NCBI RefSeq assembly: GCF_002797435.1
Contig: NZ_PGEN01000001.1
Location: 930,001 to 994,000 of the forward strand
From: Sphingomonas koreensis
GTDB taxonomy: Bacteria > Pseudomonadota > Alphaproteobacteria > Sphingomonadales > Sphingomonadaceae
Direction: 5' to 3'
Length of the DNA stretch: 64,000 nucleotides
Shown: positions 10,049 to 18,839 of the stretch, piece by piece
Layout: each line of letters begins with the position of its first letter
How positions within the stretch are numbered: position 1 is the first letter of the stretch
Notes under the pieces: generated by a model
Database searches by the model: none
The model's input: the letters and a program-made list of their open reading frames with translations, nothing else
What the model was told of the DNA's origin: nothing
Position numbers and translations under genes: made by a program

Positions 10049-11152
10049 ATGGATCGCGTGCGGTATCGGAAGACAATTGCGGCGCTGAGTCTCCTTCTTG
10101 GCGTTTCCGCAAGCGGGGCGGCCATGGCGCGGGAGGAATACCGTCCGTCATTCCATCCCGATCGGCTGAAGGGCCCGCCCGCCGGCAAGCCGAACGAGGT
10201 GCTGACGCTCGGGTCTCCCCATCTTTCCGAGTTTGGCGAGACTTTCCGCCCGGAGATGCTTGCGCCGCTCATCGAACGCCTCGCGGGATGGCGTCCGGCA
10301 ATCATCGCGATCGAACGGGTATCGGGGCTCCAATGCGACGCGTTGCGCCGCTATCCCAGCCGCTACGCGTCGACCCTCAAAAGCTATTGTCCGGACCCGA
10401 TCGCCGCAGCCAAGGCTACCGGGCTCGACGTCCCAGCCGCCAATGCCGAGGCCGAGCGCCTGCTGGCGGCGTGGCCCGCGAGTCCTTCCCCTTCTCAGCG
10501 ACGGCATCTGGCGGCGGTCTTCCTCGCCGCCGGTGAAACGCCTTCGGCCCTGGTGCAATGGCTTCGCCTGCCCGCAGGCGAACAGCGCGAAGGCGACGGG
10601 CTGAGCGCCGATCTGGTCGCGCTGCTGAACAGGCAGAAGGAGCGGCGCAACGAGATCAACCTGATCGCCGCACCGCTTGCCGCACGCCTCGGCCACGAAC
10701 GCCTGTGGAGTGTCGATGATCATTCCGCCGATCGTCCCGATCCTGCCGACCCGAAAGCCTATGGCGAGGCGCTCCAGCGCGCCTGGGACAATCCCGCCAC
10801 AAAGGCCCGGCTTGCGGAGGACAAGGCGTTGCGGGCCGGCCTGGCGCAGCCCGACGGGATCCTGAAGATGTACCGCGTGTACAATGCGCCGCAGGCCCCT
10901 CTCCTTGCCTACCAGTCCGATTTCGGAGCAGCGCTCAGCGAGCCGTCAGGGCAAGCCTTCGGGCGAAGCTATGTCGGCTATTGGGAAACCCGGAACCTGC
11001 GCATGGTCGCCAATATCCGTGACGTGCTGGGGCAGCATACCGGATCGCGCCTGCTCGCGATTGTCGGTGCCTCGCACAAGGGATATTACGAAGCCTATCT
11101 CAATCAGATGCACGACGTGAAGTTGACCGATGCGAACAGCTTGCTTCGATAA
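10049..11152 (+). CDS. DUF5694 (TraB/GumN-like) exported protein
   Basis: A 367-residue protein with an N-terminal signal peptide (KTIAALSLLLGVSASGAAMA, cleavage near residue 27). The mature part shows VLTLGSPHLSEFG near its start, AGWRPAIIAIE about 40 residues later, and near the end VGYWETRNLRMVANI followed by IVGASHKGYY. This is the pattern of DUF5694, distantly related to TraB/GumN (Tiki-like) proteins that carry a GxxH...E...H metal site. Metal-dependent peptidase activity is possible but unproven for DUF5694. It is followed 18 bases later by the broken ABM-like gene. Confidence 0.78.
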   Translation: MDRVRYRKTIAALSLLLGVSASGAAMAREEYRPSFHPDRLKGPPAGKPNEVLTLGSPHLSEFGETFRPEMLAPLIERLAGWRPAIIAIERVSGLQCDALRRYPSRYASTLKSYCPDPIAAAKATGLDVPAANAEAERLLAAWPASPSPSQRRHLAAVFLAAGETPSALVQWLRLPAGEQREGDGLSADLVALLNRQKERRNEINLIAAPLAARLGHERLWSVDDHSADRPDPADPKAYGEALQRAWDNPATKARLAEDKALRAGLAQPDGILKMYRVYNAPQAPLLAYQSDFGAALSEPSGQAFGRSYVGYWETRNLRMVANIRDVLGQHTGSRLLAIVGASHKGYYEAYLNQMHDVKLTDANSLLR

Positions 11153-11170
11153 CTGCGTGGGCCGCTGCGC

Positions 11171-11491
11171 ATGATCCTGCGGCGCTGGCGCGGCGTGATC
11201 CGCACCGCCGAGCGGGAGGCGTATCGCGCCTATATCGCCGGCACAGGCGGAAGCGACTACACGTCCACACTAGGCAATCTCGGCTGGCAGATGCTGTTCC
11301 GCGATCTGGGCGATGGCACCAGCGAGGTGGTGACGATGAGCTGGTGACGGTCGCTCGACGATATCCGCGCCTTTGCCGGCGCGGATATCGCAGTTGCACG
11401 CTACTATCCCGAAGACGATCGCTTCCTGCTCGAACGCCCGCGCGAGGTTGAGCATAGCGAGGTGGCCGACGGCAGCCTGTTCAGCGGCTAA
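11171..11491 (+). pseudogene. ABM-like (antibiotic biosynthesis monooxygenase-type) gene broken by an in-frame TGA
   Basis: One reading frame runs from ATG 11171 to TAA 11491 and is interrupted only by TGA at 11345-11347. Before the stop it reads MILRRWRGVIRTAEREAY...LGWQMLFRDLGDG and after it RSLDDIRAFAGADIAVARYYPEDD. Together these make about 105 residues that look like a small dimeric alpha/beta ABM-type domain. The local sequence is S-W-stop-R-S-L, where related proteins usually have S-W-W; a single TGG to TGA change explains it. Codon use stays coding-like after the stop, so the damage is recent, or it is a sequencing error. Confidence 0.72.
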
Positions 11492-12123
11492 CCCACCTTG
11501 GCAAGGTGCAGCGCGGTCGCGCCGACCCACAGCCAACCCAACATCCCGCCCCAGTAGAAGGCGATCCCCGGCGGGATCACGCTCGCCATGCCGATCCCGA
11601 TGATCGCAGGCAGTGCGAGCCCGACGACAAGCGATCCCACGCCGGGTACCAGCTGCTCGGTCAGCAGGAAATGCGTGCCGAGCGCGAAGCAGGCGAGGAC
11701 CAGCCCGGCATAGGCGAGCATGAACGCAACGCTGTGCAGCACCGTAGCGCGCGCCGTCATATCCGGCTGCTGGTCGAGCGGCGTGCCGGCGGGAAAGCCG
11801 AGACCCGCCGGCGCGTCGTAGATACCCGCCATCACCAGCCCCACACCATGGGCACCGATCAGCAGCAGCATGGCATAGCCCGCCCAGCCGCCTCCCAGCG
11901 CCCTGAACATTCCGGCCGCGCAGGCAAAGGTGAGGAGGCCCGAGACGATAAACACCGCCTTCATCTTCCACCCGCCCTCGCCCAGGCTCAGCATGCTGAT
12001 CGCATGCCGCCCGATGTCAAAGGCGGGGCGGCGGAAGATCTCGATCGTCGGGACGATGAAGAACAGCAGCCCCGCTGCCACGCCCGCGAACAGGAGCCAC
12101 CGCCCCATATCGGTATCCGTCAT
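11488..12123 (-). CDS. DUF998 family membrane protein
   Basis: A 211-residue protein with six or so hydrophobic helices. Typical DUF998 features are visible: an FDIGRHAISMLSLGEGGW segment after the first helix, an AGIYDAPAG segment in the middle, and a final helix ending at GWLWVGATALHLAKVG. The function of the family is unknown. Its stop overlaps the end of the broken ABM-like gene on the other strand by 4 bases. The SRPBCC-ArsR pair lies upstream on the same strand, 21 bases away, so it may be the third gene of that unit. Confidence 0.8.
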   Translation of the reverse strand: MTDTDMGRWLLFAGVAAGLLFFIVPTIEIFRRPAFDIGRHAISMLSLGEGGWKMKAVFIVSGLLTFACAAGMFRALGGGWAGYAMLLLIGAHGVGLVMAGIYDAPAGLGFPAGTPLDQQPDMTARATVLHSVAFMLAYAGLVLACFALGTHFLLTEQLVPGVGSLVVGLALPAIIGIGMASVIPPGIAFYWGGMLGWLWVGATALHLAKVG

Positions 12124-12144
12124 GACTTGCCCCCTCCCCGTGGC

Positions 12145-12633
12145 TTAGTTGAGCGACGCCTTGATGTGCGCGACCATCTGATCGACCACCGTGCCCCAGC
12201 CATCGTGGAAGCCCATCTGCTCATGCGTCTGGCGCGTCTCCTCGCTGCCGTGGATCGCCATCGCGGTGTAGCGGGTGCCGCCCTTGCCGTTCGGCTCAAG
12301 ATAGAGGCCCGCGGTGAAAAACGGCTTCGGCGACGGGCGGAAGCCGGGCAGCAGCGTGTCGGTAAAGATCAGCCGCTGCATCGGGACGATATCGAGATAG
12401 CAGCCGATATTGGGGAACTCCTCCCCCTCGGGCGAACGCATCACCGAGCGGAACACGCCGCCCGGACGCAGATCGACCTCGCATTCGGTGATCACCCAGG
12501 GCTTGGGGACGAACCACTGCCTGATGCTCTCGGGGTCGGTCCAGGCTTCCCAGACGAGCTCGACAGGCACGTCGATATCGCGTTCCAGCACCAGGTCGAG
12601 CTTGGGGTCGGGTTTCACGAGCGGGGAAGTCAT
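12145..12633 (-). CDS. SRPBCC (AHSA1-like, START-fold) protein
   Basis: A 162-residue helix-grip protein. The start region [28 protein letters not shown] is the classic AHSA1/activator-of-Hsp90 homology pattern, with GGVFRSVM and [11 protein letters not shown] following. Such proteins bind hydrophobic ligands. They are very often encoded with an ArsR regulator exactly as here: its ATG overlaps the ArsR stop by 4 bases. The frame is open to 12720, but the start at 12633 ([10 protein letters not shown]) is favoured because of that overlap. The ligand is unknown. Confidence 0.87.
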   Translation of the reverse strand: MTSPLVKPDPKLDLVLERDIDVPVELVWEAWTDPESIRQWFVPKPWVITECEVDLRPGGVFRSVMRSPEGEEFPNIGCYLDIVPMQRLIFTDTLLPGFRPSPKPFFTAGLYLEPNGKGGTRYTAMAIHGSEETRQTHEQMGFHDGWGTVVDQMVAHIKASLN

Positions 12634-13001
12634 TCGGGTCTCTCCTTCTTCTTTGCGAGCAGATAGGCGTCGAGCCGGTCGAGCCGGCCCTCCCACAAGG
12701 TCCGTTGACGGCGCAGCCAATCGTCGACGACCAGCAATTGTTCGGGCACCAGCTCATAGGTCCGCACCCGCCCGGCCTTTTGTGACCGCACCAGCCCGGC
12801 GCCCTCGAGCATCTTCAGATGCTCGACGAACGACGGGAGCGCCATGCGATAGGGTGCGGCGAGATCGCTGACCGATGCCGGCCCGGCGTTGAGCCGTTCG
12901 AGAACGTCACGCCGTTTGGGATCGGCGAGCGCGCGAAACACGCCGTCGATCGCCGCCGGTGGCGGTGCACCTGCATTGCCCTGCCCCAGTGCCGGGAACA
13001 T
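12630..13001 (-). CDS. ArsR family transcriptional regulator
   Basis: A 123-residue winged-helix repressor. [27 protein letters not shown] followed by [31 protein letters not shown] is the usual ArsR layout of helix-turn-helix and beta wing. No cysteine or histidine metal site is seen, consistent with the subgroup that is paired with SRPBCC proteins rather than metal sensing. The start at 13001 (MFPALGQGN) is chosen over the longer frame to 13046 because the extra residues look non-coding. It probably controls its own operon with the SRPBCC gene. Confidence 0.85.
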   Translation of the reverse strand: MFPALGQGNAGAPPPAAIDGVFRALADPKRRDVLERLNAGPASVSDLAAPYRMALPSFVEHLKMLEGAGLVRSQKAGRVRTYELVPEQLLVVDDWLRRQRTLWEGRLDRLDAYLLAKKKERPE

Positions 13002-13122
13002 CAACCTACTCCATCCTTGCGAGGTGGCGCAGATAGCGCAGGACAATAGTTAGGACAATCCCTTAGTATTCGAACCGCGAAGAAGGGCGCGCCGTCACCG
13101 GCGCGACCCCCTCCGCCGCTAC

Positions 13123-14481
13123 TCAGGCAAGCCCGGCAATACGCAGCGCGATTCCGATCGCGGCGGCCGCCGCGAGTATGGTGAAGGTGCCCAGCCTGAA
13201 TCGGAACACCGCAACGATTGCGACGGCCGTGAGCGCAGCCGTCCACGGATCGATGCTCGTCATTACCGGCATGTCGAACCGGATCGGTCCCGCCTCCACC
13301 GGCACGACCTGGCGGAACACGGCATGGATCGCGAACCACAGCACAAGGTTGAGCACCACCCCCACCACCGCCGCAGTGATCGCCGAAAGCGCCCCAGCGA
13401 GTGCCGCATTTCCGCGCATCCGCTCGATGAACGGCGCGCCGAGGAAGATCCACAGGAAGCAGGGCGCGAAGGTTACCCAGGTCGCGATCAGTCCGCCAAG
13501 CGTCCCCGCCCAGAGTGGCGCGAGCAGGCCCGGATCGCGATAGGCACCAAGGAAGCCGACGAACTGCAGCACCATGATCAGCGGCCCCGGCGTCGTCTCC
13601 GCCATACCGAGCCCGTCGAGCATTTCCGAGGGGCGGAGCCAGCCATAATGCTCGACCGCCTGCTGCGCGACATAGGCGAGCACCGCATAGGCGCCACCGA
13701 ATGTCACCAACGCCATCTTGGCGAAGAAGATCGCGATCTGGCTGAATACATGATCGGGGCCGAGCGCGATCAGCAGTGCGGCGATCGGGAGCAGCCAGAG
13801 CGCGAGCCACAGGCTCACGTCGAAGACGACGCCCTGCCAGCGCGGCCGGGCGTGATCGGGCAGCCCCTCTCCCAGCAGCGTCTCCGCATCGGCGACGCCG
13901 TCGCCGGCTCCGCCATGCCCGCCCCCCTTGAACGCGCCGCTGCCCGCACGCCCTGCCAGCCAGCCGATCAGGGCAGCGCCGAGCACGATGAGCGGAAACG
14001 GCACAGCGAGGAAGAAGATCAGCACGAACGCCGCCCCGGCCAGCAGCTTTGCTTCAGCTGTCCGCAGCGCCCGCCCCCCGATCCGGATCACCGCCTGCAG
14101 CACGATCGCAAGCACCGCCGCCTTCAATCCCAGGAACAGCCCCGCGATCAGCCCGGTGTTGCCATAGAGGACATAGATCCAGCTCAGCGCCATGATCGCC
14201 AGCGCCCCGGGCAGGATGAACAATGACCCGGCGATGAGCCCACCGATCCGCTTGTGAAGCAGCCAGCCGATATAGGTGGCGAGCTGCTGCGCCTCGGGGC
14301 CGGGCAGCAGCATGCAGAAATTGAGCGCGTGGATAAACCTCTGCTCGCCGATCCAGCGCTTCTCGTCCACCAGGATGCGATGCATCACCGCGATCTGGCC
14401 CGCAGGACCGCCGAACGAGAGCGCGGCGATCCGCGCCCACACCTTCGCCGCCTCGCCCAGCGACACCGGTGCGGGCCTCAT
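13123..14481 (-). CDS. chrA: chromate efflux transporter
   Basis: A 452-residue two-domain CHR-family transporter with about ten to twelve membrane helices. Each half has the family signature: SFGGPAGQIAVMHRILVDEK and LLPGPEAQQLATYIGW in the first, and TFGGAYAVLAYVAQQAVE followed by GMAETTPGPLIMVLQFVGF in the second. The halves are joined by a Gly-rich linker near residues 180-205. ChrA exports chromate across the inner membrane using the proton gradient. Its start overlaps the stop of the truncated chromate-resistance gene by 4 bases, so the two form one transcription unit. Confidence 0.93.
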   Translation of the reverse strand: MRPAPVSLGEAAKVWARIAALSFGGPAGQIAVMHRILVDEKRWIGEQRFIHALNFCMLLPGPEAQQLATYIGWLLHKRIGGLIAGSLFILPGALAIMALSWIYVLYGNTGLIAGLFLGLKAAVLAIVLQAVIRIGGRALRTAEAKLLAGAAFVLIFFLAVPFPLIVLGAALIGWLAGRAGSGAFKGGGHGGAGDGVADAETLLGEGLPDHARPRWQGVVFDVSLWLALWLLPIAALLIALGPDHVFSQIAIFFAKMALVTFGGAYAVLAYVAQQAVEHYGWLRPSEMLDGLGMAETTPGPLIMVLQFVGFLGAYRDPGLLAPLWAGTLGGLIATWVTFAPCFLWIFLGAPFIERMRGNAALAGALSAITAAVVGVVLNLVLWFAIHAVFRQVVPVEAGPIRFDMPVMTSIDPWTAALTAVAIVAVFRFRLGTFTILAAAAAIGIALRIAGLA

Positions 14482-14681
14482 GCCCTCACCCCGCGCGGCT
14501 GGTGCGAGGTCCAGTCGTGCTTCTCCTCCCGCGCATCGCGTGCCCAGCGATAGAGTGCGTCATAGACCGCCATCCCCGCCTCGAGCTGGCGGTGATCTTC
14601 GCCCGCGATGACGAGTGGACAGGCAGCCCCCCCGATAAGCCGGGCGAGCGTCGAAACGGAAATCAGATCAGGTGCAGGCAT
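14478..14681 (-). pseudogene. internally deleted remnant of a rhodanese/ChrB-type chromate-resistance protein
   Basis: A 67-residue frame whose first 25 residues (ISVSTLARLIGGAACPLVI) match the start of a rhodanese domain, just before the usual DVR. The rest (LEAGMAVYDALYRWARDA...HDWT) matches the very end of ChrB-like chromate-resistance proteins, which are normally about 270 residues. The two ends are joined in frame at about residue 25-26, so roughly 200 residues are missing. The frame, start codon and 4-base overlap with chrA are kept. A short functional peptide cannot be excluded, but no domain remains whole. Confidence 0.65.
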
Positions 14682-14804
14682 GGTGCGTCCTTCGAACGTT
14701 GCGGACGCGACACTTCGGCTGACGCCTCATGGGGGGATCGCCGCCCCATTGCCATGCAGAAGACCGCGCCGCCCGCCCGCTGTCAAGCGGACGGCGCGAT
14801 CCCC

Positions 14805-15161
14805 TTATTTCTTGCCGAAGAAGCCGGAGGCGATACCGGTCAGATCATTGAGCGGATTGCCATCGCCGTCCTTGTCGAGCGCGCCGAGGATTCCGCCTGC
14901 CCCGCCCTGCTGAAGCAGGCTCGCAAACTGGCCAAGCGAGCCCTCCCCGCCGATATGACCGATGATCTCCTGAAGCTTGTCCACCGGCAGGCCGGTCGCG
15001 GCTGCCGCACCCTCGGCGGTATCGCCTTCCATCGTATGGTATTTGGCCAGCGCCTGGATCGCCGATTCGGCATGTTCGGGCGACAGTCCGACCTTGGCCG
15101 CCAGGTTAGTCACGGTGGCGTCTCCGCCGATCTGGCCCAGAATCCCGTCGAGAATGCTCAT
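14805..15161 (-). CDS. hypothetical protein with DUF937-like region and an EF-hand-like loop
   Basis: A 118-residue protein. The N-terminal part (ILDGILGQIGGDATVTNLAAKVGL...AESAIQAL) resembles the helical repeat of DUF937. The C-terminal part is Gly- and Gln-rich and contains DKDGDGNPLNDL, a good match to an EF-hand calcium-binding loop, followed by a GFFGKK end. No signal peptide is seen. The frame is open to 15368, but the start at 15161 gives a natural MSILDG N-terminus. It diverges from the DUF3597 gene. The 191 bases between them hold no other gene that I can see. Confidence 0.7.
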   Translation of the reverse strand: MSILDGILGQIGGDATVTNLAAKVGLSPEHAESAIQALAKYHTMEGDTAEGAAAATGLPVDKLQEIIGHIGGEGSLGQFASLLQQGGAGGILGALDKDGDGNPLNDLTGIASGFFGKK

Positions 15162-15352
15162 TTGCCGATCCTCATTGCTACGCTTGGGGAGAGGCAAAGC
15201 TAGCACGGCCGATCGGCCTGAGCGAGACGGCGCTGTGACGCCGGCGGCACTTTTTACCGTGTCGTGCGTCATTGCGTTGTCGCCGAAAATCGCCAGCATG
15301 GCGGTGGGGCGATCCGCCGCACGACTCCCCGCGGCCACTCCAGGAGGCATCC

Positions 15353-15742
15353 ATGGGTATTTTCTCATCGATCAAGAATGCGATCTTCGGCAAAGCGAAA
15401 GCGGCGCCTGCGCCCGAAGCCGCGCCACAGCCCGAGGCGGTCGCCGCGCAGCCTGCCCCGCAGCCCGCGCCCGAGCAGCCACAGGAGGTGGATATCGAAG
15501 CGGTGCTGGTCGAGCTGGACGCTTCGGACGGCCGCGGCCTCAACTGGCGCACCTCGATCGTCGATCTGATGAAGCTGGTCGGGCTCGAGTCGAGCCTCGC
15601 CGAGCGCAAGGAGCTGGCGCAGGAGCTGGGCTATACCGGCGAACTCGACGGCAGCGCCGAGATGAACATCTGGCTGCACAAGCGCGTGATGCAGGAGCTG
15701 GCCGCGAACGGCGGCAAGGTGCCGGCGTCGATGCTCGACTGA
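15353..15742 (+). CDS. DUF3597 domain protein
   Basis: A 129-residue protein. It begins MGIFSSIKNAIFGKAKA, a short amphipathic helix, then a Pro/Ala/Gln-rich linker (about residues 18-50), then the compact DUF3597 domain (DIEAVLVELDA...LNWRTSIVDLMKLVGLESSLAERKELAQELGY...MNIWLHKRVM). The domain ends at the C-terminus. Its fold is known in the family but its function is not. The start at 15353 is fixed by a perfect AGGAGG 5 bases upstream, which suggests strong translation. Confidence 0.88.
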   Translation: MGIFSSIKNAIFGKAKAAPAPEAAPQPEAVAAQPAPQPAPEQPQEVDIEAVLVELDASDGRGLNWRTSIVDLMKLVGLESSLAERKELAQELGYTGELDGSAEMNIWLHKRVMQELAANGGKVPASMLD

Positions 15743-15748
15743 CCCCGG

Positions 15749-16192
15749 TCAGGGGAGCGGGGCGCGGTCCGGCTTCACGAACCCGCGCCGCGCTTCGACC
15801 GAAAACAGTCGTTCACGGCTGTAGAAGCGCAGCGGCCAGTCGCGGCGGCCTGCCTCGCTGGCCAGCAGCGCGTTGACGTCCGCCGTCAGGTCGCCGCTTC
15901 CCCGCTCGCGCAGGAACCGCCGCACCCCGGCGACATAAGCGCGCGTGATCGTGTCGTGATACCCGTTGTGATCGTCGTTCACCCCGCCCACGCTCTCGTT
16001 GAAGCGCGAGATGACGTCGGCGATCTGCGCGTCCACATCGATATCGGGGCGCCGCGCGAGCAGATAGAGGCATGCGGCAAGATGCGCTTCGTGCGTCCAC
16101 TCCGCCTTTGCCAGCGTGCAGGCGAGCAGCCCCTCGCCGAGATAGGCGATGGCGGCGTCGTCAGCGAAGAAATGGATGGAATGGTCGGTCAT
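15749..16192 (-). CDS. conserved hypothetical protein (147 aa)
   Basis: A 147-residue soluble protein, mostly helical. It contains KAEWTHEAHLAACLYLLARRP and later NDDHNGYHDTITRAYV, a W-x-H-x-x-H and G-Y-H pairing found in a widespread family of uncharacterised proteobacterial proteins. The regularly placed histidines could bind a metal, but this is not established. The start at 16192 (MTDHSIHFFADDAA) is preferred to the open frame that runs to 16360, which would overlap pckA. It converges on the DUF3597 gene with 6 bases between stops. Confidence 0.72.
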   Translation of the reverse strand: MTDHSIHFFADDAAIAYLGEGLLACTLAKAEWTHEAHLAACLYLLARRPDIDVDAQIADVISRFNESVGGVNDDHNGYHDTITRAYVAGVRRFLRERGSGDLTADVNALLASEAGRRDWPLRFYSRERLFSVEARRGFVKPDRAPLP

Positions 16193-16235
16193 CGATCGGC
16201 TTTCACTTGGGAAACCCGATCGATGACCGGGCAGT

Positions 16236-17858
16236 TCAGGCGGGTTCGTTCGCCTTGCGGCTTTGGGGCGCCGCTCGCCGTACCCCCTCGTCGACATGCT
16301 CCGCAAACTGCGCGAAGTTGGCGACGAATTCGTCGACCAGCTTGCCCGCGGTCGCATCATACTCGGCCTTGTTCTCCCAGGCCGCCCGCGGATCGAGCAT
16401 GTTCGGGTCGATATCCCCGGCCGCGACCGGCACCATGAAGCCGAAATTGGGATCCTGCCGGAACTCGGCGTCCTTCAGGCTGCCGTCGAGCGCGGCGTTG
16501 AGCAACGCACGCGTCACCTTGATCGGCATGCGCTTGATCCCCGGCATCGTCGCCTTGCCGCCGCTCCAGCCGGTGTTGACCAGCCAGCAATCGACCCCGC
16601 CCTTGGCGATCCGCTCCTTGAGCAGATTGCCATAGACCGACGGGTGACGCGGCATGAAGGGAGCGCCGAAACAGGTCGAGAAGGTCGCGGTCGGCTCGGT
16701 CACGCCGATCTCGGTCCCGGCGACACGCGCCGTGTAGCCTGAGAGGAAGTGGAACATCGCCTGATCCGGCGTCAGCTTCGCGATCGGCGGCAGCACGCCA
16801 TAGGCGTCGGCGGTGAGGAAGATGATGTTCTTGGGCACCGGGCCCAGATTGTCCGCGCTCGTGTTCGGGATGAAGTCGAGCGGGTAGGAGCCGCGGCTGT
16901 TCTCCGCCAGGCTGTTGTCGTTGAAGTCGAGTTCGCGCGTCTCGTCGTCCATCACGACATTCTCGAGCACCGTGCCGAAACGCCTGGTGGTCGCGAAAAT
17001 CTCCGGCTCAGCCTCGGGCGAGAGGTTGATCATCTTGGCGTAGCAGCCGCCCTCGAAATTGAAGACGGCGGTGTCCGACCAGCCATGCTCGTCGTCGCCG
17101 ATCAGCGTGCGGCTGGCATCGGCCGACAGGGTGGTCTTGCCCGTGCCGCTGAGACCGAAGAACACGGCGGTGTCGCCGTTCGGGCCGATATTGGCCGAAC
17201 AATGCATCGGCATGATGCCATCGACCGGCAGCAGATAGTTGAGCAGGCCGAACACGCTCTTCTTCATCTCGCCGGCATAGGCAGTGCCGCCGATCAGGAT
17301 CAGCTTCTCGGTCAGGTTGACCGCAATCACCGTCTCGCTGCGCGTGCCATGCTTCGCAGGGTCGGCGCGGAAGCTCGGCAGGTCGATGATCGTATATTCG
17401 GGTTCGAAGCCGGGCAACTCGCTGGCCTCGGGCCGCACCAGCAGCGTGCGGATGAACAGGCTGTGCCAGGCGAATTCGTTGACGACGCGGACCTTGACGC
17501 GATGCTCGGGCTGCGAGCCCCCATACAGGTCCTGCGCGAACAGCGTGTCCTTCGTGCCGAGATGCGCGAGGAAATCGGCCTTGAGCGCGGCGAAATGCTC
17601 GGGCGTCATGCCGCGGTTGGTGTCACCCCACCAGACATTGGTCTCGGTCTCGGCGTCGCGGACGATGAACTTGTCCTTGGCGCTGCGCCCGGTGTGTTTG
17701 CCCGTCGCAACCACCAGCGGGCCATCCTTGGCCAGCCGGCCCTCGCCACGCTGTACGGCATGCTCGACCAGCGGCGCGGTCAGAAGGTTCCAGTGAATGG
17801 TCGCGCCAGCCCCGACGCCAAGCGCGTCGAGACCGATTACCGGCTTGCGGTCAGTCAA
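16236..17858 (-). CDS. pckA: phosphoenolpyruvate carboxykinase (ATP)
   Basis: Converts oxaloacetate and ATP to phosphoenolpyruvate and CO2, the entry to gluconeogenesis. About 540 residues, as expected. Motifs: the kinase P-loop [13 protein letters not shown] near residue 240, the metal-binding [28 protein letters not shown], and a C-terminal [10 protein letters not shown]. The start is taken as TTG at 17858 ([13 protein letters not shown]) because GAGGAG lies about 8 bases before it; an ATG 15 bases upstream at 17873 would place that site inside the gene. It diverges from chvI, and a repeated motif lies between the two. Confidence 0.95.
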   Translation of the reverse strand: MTDRKPVIGLDALGVGAGATIHWNLLTAPLVEHAVQRGEGRLAKDGPLVVATGKHTGRSAKDKFIVRDAETETNVWWGDTNRGMTPEHFAALKADFLAHLGTKDTLFAQDLYGGSQPEHRVKVRVVNEFAWHSLFIRTLLVRPEASELPGFEPEYTIIDLPSFRADPAKHGTRSETVIAVNLTEKLILIGGTAYAGEMKKSVFGLLNYLLPVDGIMPMHCSANIGPNGDTAVFFGLSGTGKTTLSADASRTLIGDDEHGWSDTAVFNFEGGCYAKMINLSPEAEPEIFATTRRFGTVLENVVMDDETRELDFNDNSLAENSRGSYPLDFIPNTSADNLGPVPKNIIFLTADAYGVLPPIAKLTPDQAMFHFLSGYTARVAGTEIGVTEPTATFSTCFGAPFMPRHPSVYGNLLKERIAKGGVDCWLVNTGWSGGKATMPGIKRMPIKVTRALLNAALDGSLKDAEFRQDPNFGFMVPVAAGDIDPNMLDPRAAWENKAEYDATAGKLVDEFVANFAQFAEHVDEGVRRAAPQSRKANEPA

Positions 17859-17996
17859 GGTTCGTCTCCTCATTGCCGCCGCGCGATGGCGTTTGCGGCA
17901 CTCTTTTTAGTATCTGGAGTCGCGCATCGCAGCGGCGATCAGGGGGGTCAATGCCAGTAACCGGTGTCATCGCCCGGGCTAACCAATTCAAATCAC

Positions 17997-18039
17997 CCGA
18001 CAACGTTGACCTGTCCGCAATAGCCGGCCGACAACGTTG
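17997..18039. promoter_or_regulatory. paired 12-bp direct repeat between pckA and chvI
   Basis: CCGACAACGTTG occurs twice, at 17997-18008 and 18028-18039. The copies start 31 bases apart, about three helical turns, and each contains the palindrome CAACGTTG. This spacing suits a regulator dimer pair on one face of the DNA. The site is in the 270-base divergent gap between pckA and chvI; the rest of that gap holds no gene that I can see. Which regulator binds is unknown. ChvI itself is one candidate; a carbon-source regulator of pckA is another. Confidence 0.5.
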
Positions 18040-18128
18040 GCAAGAAAACGGTACGCCTGCGGTATGATTCACTCCGCCGCGCCTATCAGCCGTTGAGCAA
18101 CGCCCGGCATTGGGCTACGCCACGTGCC

Positions 18129-18839
18129 ATGACCGCAACGATCGCGCTGGTTGACGACGACCGGAATATCCTGACCTCGGTCTCGATCGCGCTGCAGGCC
18201 GAAGGCTTCGTCACGCGCGTCTATTCGGACGGCGAGACGGCGCTGAAGGCGCTGCTCGAGAATCCGCCCGACCTGGCCGTGCTCGACATCAAGATGCCGC
18301 GGCTCGACGGTCTCGAGCTGCTGCGCCGCCTGCGCGAGAAGCTGTCCACGCCGGTGATCTTCCTGACCAGCAAGGACGACGAGCTGGACGAGGCGCTCGG
18401 CCTCGCGATGGGCGCGGACGACTATATCGCCAAGCCGTTCAGCCAGCGGCTGCTGATCGCCCGCATCCGCGCGATTCTGCGGCGGACGGAGGCGCTCGCC
18501 GCGCCCGCCGACGCCGAAACGGCGGAGGAGCCGCAGCCGGTGCTCGAGCGCGGGCGGCTGACGATGGACCCGGCACGGCACAAGGTGACGTGGGGTGGTG
18601 GCAATGTGACGCTGACGGTCACCGAATTCCTGATCCTCGAAACGCTTGCCCAGCGGCCCGGCATCGTCAAGACCCGCAACCAGTTGATGGACGCGGCGTA
18701 TCAGGACGACATCTATGTCGATGACCGCACCATCGACAGCCATATCAAGCGCGTCCGCCGGAAATTCCGCCAGGTCGATCCCGAATTCGACGCCATCGAG
18801 ACGCTCTATGGCGCCGGCTACCGATTCTCCGACGAATAG
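18129..18839 (+). CDS. chvI: ChvI-type response regulator (OmpR family)
   Basis: A 236-residue two-domain regulator. The receiver domain (residues 1-120) shows [10 protein letters not shown], the phospho-accepting Asp in [15 protein letters not shown], and [27 protein letters not shown]. The C-terminal winged helix ends with [18 protein letters not shown] and the final GAGYRF. Together with the next gene it forms the ChvG/ChvI pair, which in other alphaproteobacteria controls envelope, acid and osmotic responses. The frame opens at 18093, but ATG 18129 fits the family. The sensor gene starts inside its 3' end. Confidence 0.95.
   Translation: MTATIALVDDDRNILTSVSIALQAEGFVTRVYSDGETALKALLENPPDLAVLDIKMPRLDGLELLRRLREKLSTPVIFLTSKDDELDEALGLAMGADDYIAKPFSQRLLIARIRAILRRTEALAAPADAETAEEPQPVLERGRLTMDPARHKVTWGGGNVTLTVTEFLILETLAQRPGIVKTRNQLMDAAYQDDIYVDDRTIDSHIKRVRRKFRQVDPEFDAIETLYGAGYRFSDE

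Noticed and set aside
11345..11347. TGA as a selenocysteine codon in the ABM-like gene
   Set aside because: No SECIS-like hairpin is evident, the expected residue is tryptophan, and selenocysteine would make no sense in this fold.
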